Assembly: GCF_026283945.1 (NCBI RefSeq)
Contig: NZ_JAPDPC010000001.1
Coordinates: 930,001-994,000, forward strand
Source of the DNA: Dyella humicola
GTDB lineage: Bacteria; Pseudomonadota; Gammaproteobacteria; Xanthomonadales; Rhodanobacteraceae
DNA: 64,000 nucleotides
Reading direction: 5' to 3'
Shown here: piece after piece, positions 1 through 10,965 of the stretch
Layout of the letters: each line of letters starts with the position of its first letter
Position numbering within the stretch: the stretch's first letter is position 1
Position numbers and translations under genes: made by a program
The notes under the pieces: generated by a model
Seen by the model: the letters and a program-made list of their open reading frames with translations, nothing else
Database searches by the model: none
What the model was told of the DNA's origin: nothing

Positions 1-677
1 CGCCCGCCGACACGCACGCTCAAGCCGCTTTCCAGATTGACGGTGGCAAAACCATGTTCGTCGGTGAGATCGTCGCCGACGTAGACAGGTAGCCGTCCAT
101 GGAAGGGCCAATGGGCCAGCAGATGGGCGATTGCCGTGCCCTTGTCCATGCCCTGGGGTTTGAGTTCGATCAGCATGCTGCCCAGCTGCATGTCGTAGCC
201 GGCAAGGCTGGGCAACAACGCCTCCACACTTGCGCGCAGTGCCTGGAACTGCTCAGGTGCGGAGCGACAGTGCAGGGCCACTGCCATGCCCTTGTCTTCC
301 ACCAGTACACCGGGAAGGCCCGCGGCGACCGTGGTGGCGAACTCCCGCACCAACGAGCGTCGCGCCGCGCCAATGTGGACGCCGCGATAGCTGCCATCGG
401 CGCCACGCAGCTCCAGTCCGTGCAAGCCGGCCATCGCCCAAGGTGGATGGCCAAACAGATCGTCTAGGTCATCCAGGCTGCGCCCGCTGACGAGGGCAAG
501 GGCGCCATCCAGTGTGCCGAACAGGTCGTCGAGGAGGTCGCGCAGACGCGTGTCGACTAAAACCTGGTCAGGCCGATGGGCAACATCCAGCAGGGTGCCG
601 TCCACGTCGAGAAACAGAGCCCAGTGTTCACCGGCGCCCGGCAGGGGTGGCGCTGGTAGTGGTAATTGAGCGGACAT
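1..677 (-). CDS. otsB: Trehalose-6-phosphate phosphatase, partial (C-terminus beyond the left edge)
   Basis: A HAD-superfamily phosphatase that would remove phosphate from trehalose-6-phosphate, the last step of trehalose synthesis, in the cytoplasm. The reading frame starts at an ATG at 677 and stays open to base 1, giving about 225 residues. The nucleophile motif LFLDVDGTLL lies at residues 21-30 with D24 and D26. Near the left edge the acidic motif GDDLTDEHGF binds Mg. The segment between them (AMAGLHGLELRG) is typical of the OtsB cap region. The usual length is about 240-260 residues, so only a short tail is missing. otsA would be expected to the left but cannot be seen. It diverges from clpB, so both could be stress-linked; that is inference. 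Confidence 0.9.
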   Translation of the reverse strand, partial: MSAQLPLPAPPLPGAGEHWALFLDVDGTLLDVAHRPDQVLVDTRLRDLLDDLFGTLDGALALVSGRSLDDLDDLFGHPPWAMAGLHGLELRGADGSYRGVHIGAARRSLVREFATTVAAGLPGVLVEDKGMAVALHCRSAPEQFQALRASVEALLPSLAGYDMQLGSMLIELKPQGMDKGTAIAHLLAHWPFHGRLPVYVGDDLTDEHGFATVNLESGLSVRVGG

Positions 678-795
678 GGCCGGGGAGGGAGAGGGCGATA
701 TCACGGCCACGAGCCTAGCAAGACAAATGTGAAGACTAGCTATGGATGGGTCCTGCAAAAACCGAACACGTGATATGCGCGTGATGACGGTAGTG

Positions 796-821
796 CTTGA
801 ATCGCGCGGTGTCGTCCGCAT
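796..821 (+). promoter_or_regulatory. Candidate sigma-32 (heat-shock) promoter for clpB
   Basis: CTTGAA at 796-801 and CCGCAT at 816-821 are separated by 14 bases. The known sigma-32 consensus is CTTGAAA, 11-16 bases, CCCCAT. The element ends 54 bases before the clpB start, and clpB is a classic heat-shock gene. Confidence 0.6.
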
Positions 822-875
822 CTCTTCGGGCAGTGGCGGCGAGGCCGCCAGATCACCTTGATGAGGGGCATGCCC

Positions 876-3458
<2,583 letters not shown>

Positions 3459-3510
3459 CCTCGAAACCTGAGGTGGTTTCGGCTTGAACGTCGAGTCACC
3501 CGCTCTTTCT

Positions 3511-3533
3511 CCTTCTCCCCTTTGGGGAGAAGG
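3511..3533. terminator. Hairpin downstream of clpB
   Basis: CCTTCTCCCC, loop TTT, GGGGAGAAGG: a perfect 10-bp stem 52 bases after the clpB stop. No T-run follows, so intrinsic termination is uncertain. It is also the outer part of the large palindrome. Confidence 0.4.
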
Positions 3534-3636
3534 TTGGGGCGAGGGGCGGGAGCATGCTGTCACGCGACGACTGAGCGTGGCCGCCAGGTTGCCGCTTACG
3601 CAGCGGGCGTTTCGATCGCCTGCCGGCGCTCGAGTC

Positions 3637-3666
3637 ACTTTTCTTTTGCTGGCCCAAAAGAAAAGT
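3637..3666. repeat. Hairpin repeat unit, left arm
   Basis: ACTTTTCTTTTG (3637-3648), loop CTGGCC, CAAAAGAAAAGT (3655-3666): a perfect 12-bp stem with a 6-base loop. It recurs inverted at 4021-4050, and a relative with the same architecture lies at 43634-43675. Confidence 0.85.
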
Positions 3667-4020
3667 AACCCAAAGAAAACGGCCTCTAGAGCTGGCAGCA
3701 TTGCGTGGGATAGAAGCGCTGGAAGGTTCCCGCGATTAGGGAACTGACTGCCCACGGCTACACACAGCGGCTACACCGCAACGCGCCACCGCGATGAGGA
3801 CTTAAAGCAGGCTCGGCCAAAGGTCGTGATGTTTGTCGCATCCAAGTGCCAGGTAACCACCCCACCACCGACGCCTTAAGCCCTCTTCGCATCGGCGCGT
3901 TGCGGTGTAGCCGCGGTGTGTCGGCCGTGGGCCGCCACTCATTCGGCTGGCCACGCCCGTCAGGCTCGTATCCCGCGCCATGCTATGAGCTCTGGCTCTT
4001 TAGGCCATTTTCTTTGGGTT

Positions 4021-4050
4021 ACTTTTCTTTTGGGCCAGCAAAAGAAAAGT
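4021..4050. repeat. Hairpin repeat unit, right arm
   Basis: ACTTTTCTTTTG (4021-4032), loop GGCCAG, CAAAAGAAAAGT (4039-4050). It is the exact inverted copy of the unit at 3637-3666, including the loop. Confidence 0.85.
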
Positions 4051-4227
4051 GACCCGGACCGCGGCAGCGGTTCGGAACGCCCGCTGCGTAAGCGGCAACC
4101 TGGCGATATCGCTCGGTCAACGCGTGACCGCAAGCACCCGCCCCCCATCCCAGCCTTCTTCCCGGAAGGGAGAAGGAGCAAAGCGCGCCGGCAGGCGATC
4201 GAATCTCCCGTCTGCTAAGATCGCCCC

Positions 4228-4425
4228 GCCTGAGGTGACCACCAGCTGCAAAGCGAGTGGTTGAAACGGGAATCCGGTGCGGCGCGTGAGCGCCCATTCC
4301 GGAGCTGCCCCCGCAACGGTAGGCGAGTAAACGGTCAGCAATAGCCACTGTGCTTTGGCATGGGAAGGCGCTGGTCCGGAAGGCATCCGATGCCTTCGCT
4401 CGCGAGCCCGGAGACCGGCCTCGAG
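4228..4425 (+). promoter_or_regulatory. Cobalamin (AdoCbl) riboswitch
   Basis: The landmarks of the cobalamin riboswitch appear in order: GGGAATCCGGTG at 4268-4279, the B12 box with CCGGAGCTGCCCCCGCAAC at about 4299-4317, GCCACTG at 4344-4350, TGGGAAGGCG at 4361-4370 and the closing GAGCCCGGAGACCGGCC at 4404-4420. It sits 125 bases before btuB and heads the cobalamin cluster, so it should repress uptake and synthesis when adenosylcobalamin is plentiful. Both the family and its position fit well. Confidence 0.95.
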
Positions 4426-4549
4426 GTACGACCAGACAGGCGGTGGGCCATGTCATGGATGCCATGCGTCGCATGGCCGCCACGTCTCCTCACGCCTGTT
4501 CCTTATCTCATGCAAACCGCGCGGGCAGGCGCGGTTGAGGAGCATTGCT

Positions 4550-6403
4550 GTGGCATTTCAGAAGTCCCCCGTCCGCCAGACGATCCTGGCGGCGATGTTG
4601 TTGACCGTGATCTCGTCGGCGTCCGCCGACGATGCGACGACCGACCTCAGTAGCGTCGTGGTCACCGCGACCCGTACTGCGCAGACGCAGGACCAGACCC
4701 TTTCGGCGATCACCGTGATCGATCGTGCCGATATCGAACGCCTGCAGCCGGCATCCCTGGCGGACCTGCTGCGCGGCACGCCCGGCATGCAGCTGGCCAA
4801 CAACGGCGGCCCAGGCAAGGCCACCAGCGCATTTCTGCGTGGCACCGAGTCCGATCATGTGCTGGTGCTGGTCGATGGCATCAAGATCGGCTCGGCCACC
4901 ACTGGAACGGCTGCGTTACAGGACATCCCCGTCGAGCAGATCGAGCGCATCGAGATCGTGCGCGGGCCGTTCTCCAGCCTGTACGGTTCGGAGGCCATCG
5001 GTGGCGTGATCCAGATCTTTACTCGTCGCCCCGAGGGCTCGTTCGTACCTGCCTTCAGCCTGGGCGTGGGCAGCTATGGTCATCTAAGCGGTTCGGCTGG
5101 TCTGGCCGGGACGAGCGGTAACGGCTGGTATTCGCTACAGGCCTCGCATGACCAGACCGACGGCATCAACGCCTGTCGCGTGGGAGCCGCCGAAGTCGGT
5201 GCCGCGTGTTTCGCCGATCAGCCCGACAAGGACGGCTATCGCAACACCGCCGTGACCCTGCAGGGCGGTTATCGCTTCGACCAGCAATGGGACGCCGATG
5301 TCCGCCTGTTCCGCAGCGAGGGCCACAACTATTACGACGGCACCTATTCCGACTCCGACGAAAGCGTGACCCAGGTGGTCGGCGGCCGTCTGCACTACCG
5401 TCCCACCAAGGACCTCACCTTCACCTTGAGCGTGGGTACCAGCGGCGACTTCAGCAAGGACTATCTGCAAGGCGTCTACGTTGACCGTTTCGACACCCAT
5501 CGCGATATTGGTTCGTTGCAGGCGGATATCGCGCTGGGCGGTGGCCTGCTCAGCAGCGGTTTCGACTGGCAGCGTGATCAGGTGGACAGCAGCACCGCCT
5601 ACGCCGTGGACAGCCGCATCGATCGTGGCGTGTTCGTGCAGTGGCAACAGACCTTCGGGCGCCAGTCGCTGCAGGCCAGCGTGCGCCGCGACGACAACAG
5701 CCAGTTCGGCGGCAAGAACACCGGCAGCGTCCTGTGGGGCTGGGATTTCAGCAACAGCCTGCGCCTGACGGCCAGCTACGGTACGGCGTTCAAGGCACCC
5801 ACGTTCAACGACCTGTATTACCCGTACTACGGCAATCCCAACCTCAAGCCGGAAACCTCGCAGAACATCGAATTGGGCCTCCGTGGCGCCTACGGCTGGG
5901 GCTACTGGTCGCTCAATGCGTTTCGCAACAAGGTCGATGACCTCATCACCTATGACGCGTCGACCGGCCTGCCGGGCAACGTGGAAGATGCGCGCATTCG
6001 CGGCGCCGAGGGCGTGGTCAGTGGACACCTCGCCGGTTGGCTGTTGACCGGCACGGCCACCTGGCTCGATCCGCGCGATGAAACGCCTGGCGACCAGTAC
6101 GGCAATCTGTTGCCGCGTCGCGCACGCCAGACGGCGCGCGTCGATGTGGACCGCGGTTTCGGTGCCTTCAGCGTGGGCGGTAGCTGGTACGTGGCTGGAC
6201 GTCGTTACGACGATCTTGCCAATCAGCATCCGCTCGGCGGCTACACCCTGACCGATCTGCGCGTGGCCTATGCACTGGATCGCAGCTGGAAGCTGCAGTT
6301 GGCGCTCAACAATGCGTTCGCCAAAAACTATGAGACGGCCTGGTATTACAACCAGCCCGGTCGCAATTACATGCTGACCCTGCGTTACCAGCCGGCTCCA
6401 TAA
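4550..6403 (+). CDS. btuB: TonB-dependent vitamin B12 receptor BtuB
   Basis: Outer-membrane beta-barrel that imports corrinoids using TonB energy. The open frame extends upstream through the riboswitch, so the true start must lie after it. GTG at 4550 has GAGGAG at 4537-4542 with a 7-base spacing and gives 617 residues (E. coli BtuB has 614). A signal peptide (about residues 1-24, ending SSASA) is followed by a TonB box (SSVVVTATRT), a plug with LRGTPGMQL, VLVDGIKIG and SSLYGSEAIGGVIQI, and a barrel ending in aromatic-rich strands. It is the first gene under the riboswitch. Control by B12 and the cob genes downstream support corrinoids as the substrate. Confidence 0.95.
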   Translation: MAFQKSPVRQTILAAMLLTVISSASADDATTDLSSVVVTATRTAQTQDQTLSAITVIDRADIERLQPASLADLLRGTPGMQLANNGGPGKATSAFLRGTESDHVLVLVDGIKIGSATTGTAALQDIPVEQIERIEIVRGPFSSLYGSEAIGGVIQIFTRRPEGSFVPAFSLGVGSYGHLSGSAGLAGTSGNGWYSLQASHDQTDGINACRVGAAEVGAACFADQPDKDGYRNTAVTLQGGYRFDQQWDADVRLFRSEGHNYYDGTYSDSDESVTQVVGGRLHYRPTKDLTFTLSVGTSGDFSKDYLQGVYVDRFDTHRDIGSLQADIALGGGLLSSGFDWQRDQVDSSTAYAVDSRIDRGVFVQWQQTFGRQSLQASVRRDDNSQFGGKNTGSVLWGWDFSNSLRLTASYGTAFKAPTFNDLYYPYYGNPNLKPETSQNIELGLRGAYGWGYWSLNAFRNKVDDLITYDASTGLPGNVEDARIRGAEGVVSGHLAGWLLTGTATWLDPRDETPGDQYGNLLPRRARQTARVDVDRGFGAFSVGGSWYVAGRRYDDLANQHPLGGYTLTDLRVAYALDRSWKLQLALNNAFAKNYETAWYYNQPGRNYMLTLRYQPAP

Positions 6404-6410
6404 GCGCAAG

Positions 6411-6437
6411 CGCGGGGCGGGTCGTCCCAGCCCCGCG
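6411..6437 (+). terminator. Intercistronic hairpin after btuB
   Basis: CGCGGGGC (6411-6418) pairs with GCCCCGCG (6430-6437) across an 11-base loop that can itself pair (GGG/CCC). There is no T-run. It could attenuate transcription or protect the btuB message at its 3' end. Confidence 0.5.
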
Positions 6438-6479
6438 TGACCATTGCAAGACCTTAGACCAAGATCCGGGAGTCACGTC

Positions 6480-7061
6480 ATGAAGTTACCGTCAGGTCCG
6501 CGTTCTGCCCTGCTATTGGGGTTGCTGGTGCTGGTCATGTTGTCCACCCGCTTCAAGCATTTTGGCGATGTGCTGCATCTGCCCGATGCTTCGATGGCCG
6601 TGTTCTTTATCGGTGGTCTGTTGCTACGCCGCCACGCGATGTTCGCCTCGCTGGTGGCGCTTGCCATGGGGCTGGACTGGGCATCGATCCAGTATGCCGG
6701 TGTCAGCGATTTTTGCGTCACGCCGGCGTATGCGTTCCTGCCCTCGGCCTATGCCGTGCTTTGGTATGGCGGTCGCTGGTACGCGCCACGCCTGCGCATC
6801 AGCACGGCTTCGCTGTTGGGCGCCTGGGTCGTCGCGCTGCTGGCAGCGTCCGTTTCCTTTGCCATCTCCAATGGCGCGTTTTATTGGCTGGGTGGTCGTT
6901 ATGCACAGCCGCACCTGGCCGAGTACGTGTCGCGTCTGTGGCAGTGGGCTCCCCTGTTCGTGCGCACCACGCTCGCTTATGTCACGGTGGCGTTGGTGGC
7001 CTATGCCGCCGTTGCCAGGCTGATGTCGACACGTGCCGCGCCGTCAGCGCAGCAGGCATAG
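6480..7061 (+). CDS. Six-helix membrane protein of the B12 cluster (possible corrinoid or cobalt permease component)
   Basis: 193 residues when started at the ATG at 6480 (GGGAG at 6468-6472, 7-base spacing); a TTG at 6444 would add 12 residues. About six hydrophobic segments are visible: residues ~10-26, ~40-52, ~56-72, ~82-98, ~112-138 and ~160-182. There is no soluble domain or signal peptide. Size and topology resemble substrate-binding S-components of ECF transporters, but I cannot assign a family. It lies 76 bases after btuB and 55 before cobO, under the same riboswitch, and no btuCDF genes are present. An inner-membrane corrinoid or cobalt transport role is therefore inferred from context only. 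Confidence 0.8.
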   Translation: MKLPSGPRSALLLGLLVLVMLSTRFKHFGDVLHLPDASMAVFFIGGLLLRRHAMFASLVALAMGLDWASIQYAGVSDFCVTPAYAFLPSAYAVLWYGGRWYAPRLRISTASLLGAWVVALLAASVSFAISNGAFYWLGGRYAQPHLAEYVSRLWQWAPLFVRTTLAYVTVALVAYAAVARLMSTRAAPSAQQA

Positions 7062-7116
7062 GAGCCATGTCCATGACGAGTAGGTTCCATCAGATGCATA
7101 GCCGGGGAGCAGGCTT

Positions 7117-7743
7117 ATGAACGATCCGTCGCGCGGTGAAATGTTGACCGCCGAAGAGCGCCATCGCGAGCGCATGCAGCGCAAGAAGGAACTGGTGGAC
7201 CGCAAGATCGCCCGCGCCACCATCGAACGCGGCGTGTTGGTGGTGAACACCGGTAACGGCAAGGGCAAGAGTTCGTCCGGCTTCGGCATGCTGGCTCGCT
7301 CGCTCGGTCATGGCTTCCACTGTGGCGTGGTGCAATTCATCAAGGGCAGTTTTTCCACCGGCGAAGAGGCGTTCTTCCGTCGCTTTCCCGACGAAATCGA
7401 CTATCACGTGATGGGCGAAGGCTATACCTGGGAGACCCAGGACAAGGCCCGCGACATCGAGGCCGCCGATGCAGCATGGCAGGTGGCGGCGGGCATGCTG
7501 ACCGATGCCCGTTACGACTTCGTGCTGTTGGATGAGCTCAATATCGCTCTGGTGAAGGGTTATCTCGATGTTGGCGTGGTTGGCGCCGCACTCGCTGCGC
7601 GACCGCCGCAGCAACACGTGGTGATCACGGGTCGCGGTGCACCGGATAGGTTGGTCGAGCAGGCGGATACGGTGACGGAAATGCGCGTGGTGAAACATGC
7701 ATTTGAGGCCGGTATCCGGGCTCAAAAGGGTATCGAGCTGTAG
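7117..7743 (+). CDS. cobO: Cob(I)yrinic acid a,c-diamide adenosyltransferase
   Basis: Transfers the 5'-deoxyadenosyl group from ATP to reduced corrinoid cobalt, making the adenosylated form used in later steps. 208 residues, typical of the CobO/BtuR/CobA family. The ATP-binding loop NTGNGKGKSS starts at residue 44. Other family motifs are VVQFIKG near residue 75, a VLLDELN Walker-B-like segment, and VVITGRGAP near the C-terminus. The basic N-terminal helix (ERHRERMQRKKE) is usual for the family. The start has GGGGAG at 7103-7108. The next gene begins right after the stop, indicating one operon. Confidence 0.96.
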   Translation: MNDPSRGEMLTAEERHRERMQRKKELVDRKIARATIERGVLVVNTGNGKGKSSSGFGMLARSLGHGFHCGVVQFIKGSFSTGEEAFFRRFPDEIDYHVMGEGYTWETQDKARDIEAADAAWQVAAGMLTDARYDFVLLDELNIALVKGYLDVGVVGAALAARPPQQHVVITGRGAPDRLVEQADTVTEMRVVKHAFEAGIRAQKGIEL

Positions 7744-7752
7744 GTGATGTCG

Positions 7753-9051
7753 ATGCAACCGAAAACCCATCATTGCCCTGCCGTGCTGGTTTCCGCTCCG
7801 GCTTCGGGCCAGGGCAAGACCTCGGTGACCGCGGCGCTGGCGCGTTGGCATACGCGCGCAGGCAGGCGCGTGCGCGTATTCAAGACGGGCCCGGACTTTC
7901 TTGACCCGATGGTGCTCGAACGCGCCAGCGGGGCACCGGTGTATCAGCTCGATCTATGGATGGGTGGCGAAGACGATGTCCGTGCGCGCCTGTATGAAGC
8001 CGCCGGGGACGCCGATCTGATCCTGGTGGAAGGGGTGATGGGTCTGTTCGACGGCGGCATGTCCAGCGCGGACCTCGCACAGAAGCTGGGCTTGCCTGTG
8101 CTGGCCGTGATCGATGGCTCGGCCATGGCACAAACCTTTGGTGCCATTGCCACGGGGTTGGCGCGCTATCGCGAAGGGCTGCAGGTTCATGGCGTAACCG
8201 CCAACCGCGTTGGCAGTGCGTATCACGCTCAATTATTGGCCGACAGTCTGCCGCCCGATCTGCGTTGGTTGGGTGCCCTGCCGCGCGATGCATCACTTGC
8301 CTTGCCCGAACGCCATCTCGGCTTGGTGTCGGCGGGGGAATTGCCTGATATCGATGCCCGACTCGATGCGCTGGCCGATGCCTGGGCTGCGCATGCCTCG
8401 TCCGAGCTACCGCCGCCCGCGGCATTCTTACCGGTGGCGACGTCACCGGTCGGTTCGCGATTGCGAGGTTTGCGCCTGGCGATCGCGCGCGATCAGGCGT
8501 TCTGTTTCATTTACCCGGCTAACCTGGACGTGCTGCGTGCAGCGGGCGCAAAGCTGCTGTTCTTCTCGCCCATAGCGGGGGAATCCCTGCCTGATTGCGA
8601 TGCGGTGTGGTTGCCGGGTGGCTATCCCGAGCTTCATTTGTCGGCGCTGTCGGGCCATGACATGTTGCGCCAGGCGTTGCATGCGCATGTCGATGCCGGC
8701 AAGCCTCTGCTCGCTGAATGCGGCGGCATGCTCTACGCGCTCGACGAGCTGACCAATCGCGATGGCGAGACCTTTAGCATGGCGGGCCTGTTGCCAGGTC
8801 GCGCCACCATGCAGACCCGACTGGGCGGACTCGGCATGCAATCGGTCACGTTGCCGGAGGGCACGCTGCGCGGACACACCTTCCACTACGCGCATGCGGC
8901 CATCGATGTGGCGCCATTGGCCATGGCGGTCAATCCCGACAAGGGGCCTAGTAACGAAGGCGTCTATCGCCGTGAACGCCTTACGGCGAGCTTCATGCAT
9001 GCGTACTTTCCCTCCAACCCGGAGGCCGCCACGAAATTGTTCCTGCCATGA
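7753..9051 (+). CDS. cbiA: Cobyrinate a,c-diamide synthase
   Basis: ATP-dependent amidation of the a and c carboxylates of cobyrinate with glutamine as nitrogen donor (CobB in Pseudomonas naming). The N-terminal synthetase domain has the P-loop ASGQGKTS, and the C-terminal class I glutamine amidotransferase domain has its nucleophile in LLAECGGM (Cys about residue 323). 432 residues. Starts at 7744 (GTG), 7747 and 7753 are all possible; 7753 is favoured by AGGTG at 7742-7746, 6 bases away. The stop overlaps the cbiB start (ATGA). Amidation of cobyrinate is odd in a cluster without ring-building genes. Confidence 0.94.
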   Translation: MQPKTHHCPAVLVSAPASGQGKTSVTAALARWHTRAGRRVRVFKTGPDFLDPMVLERASGAPVYQLDLWMGGEDDVRARLYEAAGDADLILVEGVMGLFDGGMSSADLAQKLGLPVLAVIDGSAMAQTFGAIATGLARYREGLQVHGVTANRVGSAYHAQLLADSLPPDLRWLGALPRDASLALPERHLGLVSAGELPDIDARLDALADAWAAHASSELPPPAAFLPVATSPVGSRLRGLRLAIARDQAFCFIYPANLDVLRAAGAKLLFFSPIAGESLPDCDAVWLPGGYPELHLSALSGHDMLRQALHAHVDAGKPLLAECGGMLYALDELTNRDGETFSMAGLLPGRATMQTRLGGLGMQSVTLPEGTLRGHTFHYAHAAIDVAPLAMAVNPDKGPSNEGVYRRERLTASFMHAYFPSNPEAATKLFLP

Positions 9052-9977
9052 CGACGGCGCTTGCCATGCTGGCGGCGATCCTGCTCGACGCCTGGCTGGG
9101 CGAGCCAAGGCGTGCGCATCCGCTGGTGGCGTTCGGCCGGTTGGCGGGTGGCATTGAAGCGCGACTGTATCGCGATCGGTACATGGCTGGCCTGCGTGCC
9201 TGGAGCCTCGCTGTAGTGCCGTTGGTCGTGCTCTGCTGGCTCGCGGCCAAGATGCTCGGCAGCATGACTGGCTGGCTCAGCTTCGTATTCGATGCCGTGG
9301 TGCTCTATCTCGCTATAGGCTTGCGCAGCCTTGGCGAGCACGCCACGCCGGTGGCGTGTGCACTGCATGACGGCAACCTTCCCGAGGCGCGTACTGCAGT
9401 GGGCCGCATGGTTAGTCGCGATACGCACGTGCTCGACGAAACGCAGGTTGCAGCGGCGGCCACCGAGTCAGTACTGGAGAACGGTAACGATGCCGTCTTC
9501 GCTGCGCTGTTCTGGTTTGTCCTGTTCGGTGCGCCGGGTGCCGTGTTGTACCGGCTGGCCAATACGCTCGACGCCATGTGGGGATACCGCACGGCGCGAT
9601 ACGAGCGCTTTGGCTGGGCTGCGGCACGGCTCGATGATGCGCTCAACTATCTACCGGCGCGGCTTACCGCGACAACCTATGCGCTGCTCGGTGACGCGAC
9701 GCGGGCATGGCGTTGCTGGCAGACGCAGGCATCGTCATGGGACAGCCCGAATGCCGGCCCGGTCATGGCGGCCGGTGCGGGTGCGATTGACGTGAGGCTG
9801 GGTGGCGCGGCGCCTTATGCCGGTGTGTGGGAGTCTCGACCGGTGCTGGGCGAAGGGTTGCCGCCGGACGCAGGCGCCATTGCACGTGCGCTTCGATTGG
9901 TGCGACGTGGTGTGGCGCTGTGGCTGGCGGTGGCATGCTTGTTTGCGTTGTTATGGCGGGTGACCAGCCATGCTTGA
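9048..9977 (+). CDS. cbiB: Adenosylcobinamide-phosphate synthase CbiB
   Basis: Inner-membrane protein that joins adenosylcobyric acid to aminopropanol phosphate, supplied by the product of the next gene. 309 residues, the usual length of about 310-320. Family features are the N-terminal [20 protein letters not shown], the conserved [19 protein letters not shown] segment near the middle, and [12 protein letters not shown]. Several hydrophobic helices are visible, including the C-terminal one. It overlaps cbiA by 4 bases and the next gene by 8, so translation is probably coupled. Confidence 0.95.
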   Translation: MTTALAMLAAILLDAWLGEPRRAHPLVAFGRLAGGIEARLYRDRYMAGLRAWSLAVVPLVVLCWLAAKMLGSMTGWLSFVFDAVVLYLAIGLRSLGEHATPVACALHDGNLPEARTAVGRMVSRDTHVLDETQVAAAATESVLENGNDAVFAALFWFVLFGAPGAVLYRLANTLDAMWGYRTARYERFGWAAARLDDALNYLPARLTATTYALLGDATRAWRCWQTQASSWDSPNAGPVMAAGAGAIDVRLGGAAPYAGVWESRPVLGEGLPPDAGAIARALRLVRRGVALWLAVACLFALLWRVTSHA

Positions 9978-10965
9978 GCACGGCGGACGCTTGCAGCAGG
10001 CAGCCATCACCTATGGCATTGCGCTCCCGGACTGGCTTGATCTCTCCACCGGCATCAGTCCCTTCGCGTGGCCGGTGCCTGAGATCCCGGCCCAGGCATG
10101 GCATCGTCTACCCGAAGATGACGACGGTTTGGTGGACGTGGCGCAGGCCTACTATCACGCCCCACAGCTGCTGCCGGTTGCCGGTTCGCAGGCCGCCATC
10201 CAGGCACTGCCAAGCTTGCGCGGGCCGTCCCGCGTAGGCGTCATCGCTCCCGGTTACAACGAGCACGCACATGCATGGCGCAGGGCGGGCCACGAGGTGA
10301 CCTGTCTATCGGCATGGTCGCTATTGGAGCGTGCCGACGAGCTAGACGTCATCGTGCTGATCCACCCGAATAACCCGGGCGGTGAGCGGTTCCAGCGTGA
10401 GGCGTTGCTGGCCTGCCACGCGCGCCTCAGGGCCCGCGGAGGTTGGCTGATCGTCGATGAGGCCTTCATGGACGTCTCGCCGGACGACAGCCTTTGTCCG
10501 TTTACCGCGCGTGACGGGCTGGTCGTGCTGCGTTCGGTTGGGAAGTTCTTTGGACTGGCGGGTATCCGCGCGGGCTTTGTATGTACGTCAAGGCCGCTGT
10601 TGGATGCGCTTCGAGACTATCTCGGTCCGTGGACCTTGAGCGGCCCGACTCGCCACGTGCTCAAGCTGGCGCTGGCCGATCGTGACTGGCAAGCGCAGGC
10701 ACGCGGATGGCTTCGACATGGCAGCGCGCGGCTTGCCGAGGTGTTGCTCATGCACGCGGTCACACCGACAGCAGGCTGCGCGTTCTTCCATTGGTGGCGT
10801 CATGAGCTGGCCCCGTCGTGGCATCACGCACTGGCCGAGCGCGGCATCCTCACGCGGCTGTTCGACGAGCCGCGTAGTCTGCGTTTTGGATTGCCTGCCG
10901 ATGAGGCTGGCTTGCTTCGCCTGGACCAAGCTTTGGCAAGTGTCCGTTTGATGGGGATGACCTGA
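9970..10965 (+). CDS. cobD: L-threonine-O-3-phosphate decarboxylase (PLP enzyme)
   Basis: Makes (R)-1-aminopropan-2-ol phosphate, the linker of the nucleotide loop. It is a fold-type I aminotransferase-like protein of 331 residues. The Schiff-base lysine is K192 in [24 protein letters not shown] and VDEAFMD are the substrate and cofactor motifs. It begins within the last 8 bases of cbiB and stops on the first base of the cobQ ATG. It is called CobC in Pseudomonas nomenclature, so the symbol depends on convention. Confidence 0.93.
   Translation: MLEHGGRLQQAAITYGIALPDWLDLSTGISPFAWPVPEIPAQAWHRLPEDDDGLVDVAQAYYHAPQLLPVAGSQAAIQALPSLRGPSRVGVIAPGYNEHAHAWRRAGHEVTCLSAWSLLERADELDVIVLIHPNNPGGERFQREALLACHARLRARGGWLIVDEAFMDVSPDDSLCPFTARDGLVVLRSVGKFFGLAGIRAGFVCTSRPLLDALRDYLGPWTLSGPTRHVLKLALADRDWQAQARGWLRHGSARLAEVLLMHAVTPTAGCAFFHWWRHELAPSWHHALAERGILTRLFDEPRSLRFGLPADEAGLLRLDQALASVRLMGMT

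Larger units (their letters stand above)
3500..4203. repeat. Large intergenic imperfect palindrome (about 0.7 kb)
   Basis: This gene-free stretch reads almost the same on both strands around a centre near 3842. Paired segments include the 17-mer CTACACCGCAACGCGCC at 3771-3787 against 3894-3910, and the hairpin blocks 3637-3666 against 4021-4050. The block with CCAGGTTGCCGCTTACGCAG near 3586-3605 recurs inverted near 4088-4108, and a C/T-rich hairpin at 3511-3533 recurs near 4152-4180. The arms are about 300 bases around a less symmetric centre. Short open frames inside follow the symmetry and look non-coding. It may be a pair of inverted REP- or MITE-like elements. Confidence 0.8.

Noticed and set aside
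3846-4483. Several 60-150-codon frames on both strands in the clpB-btuB gap
   Set aside because: They fall inside the inverted repeat or the riboswitch, mirror each other across the symmetry axis, and have no ribosome-binding site or domain.
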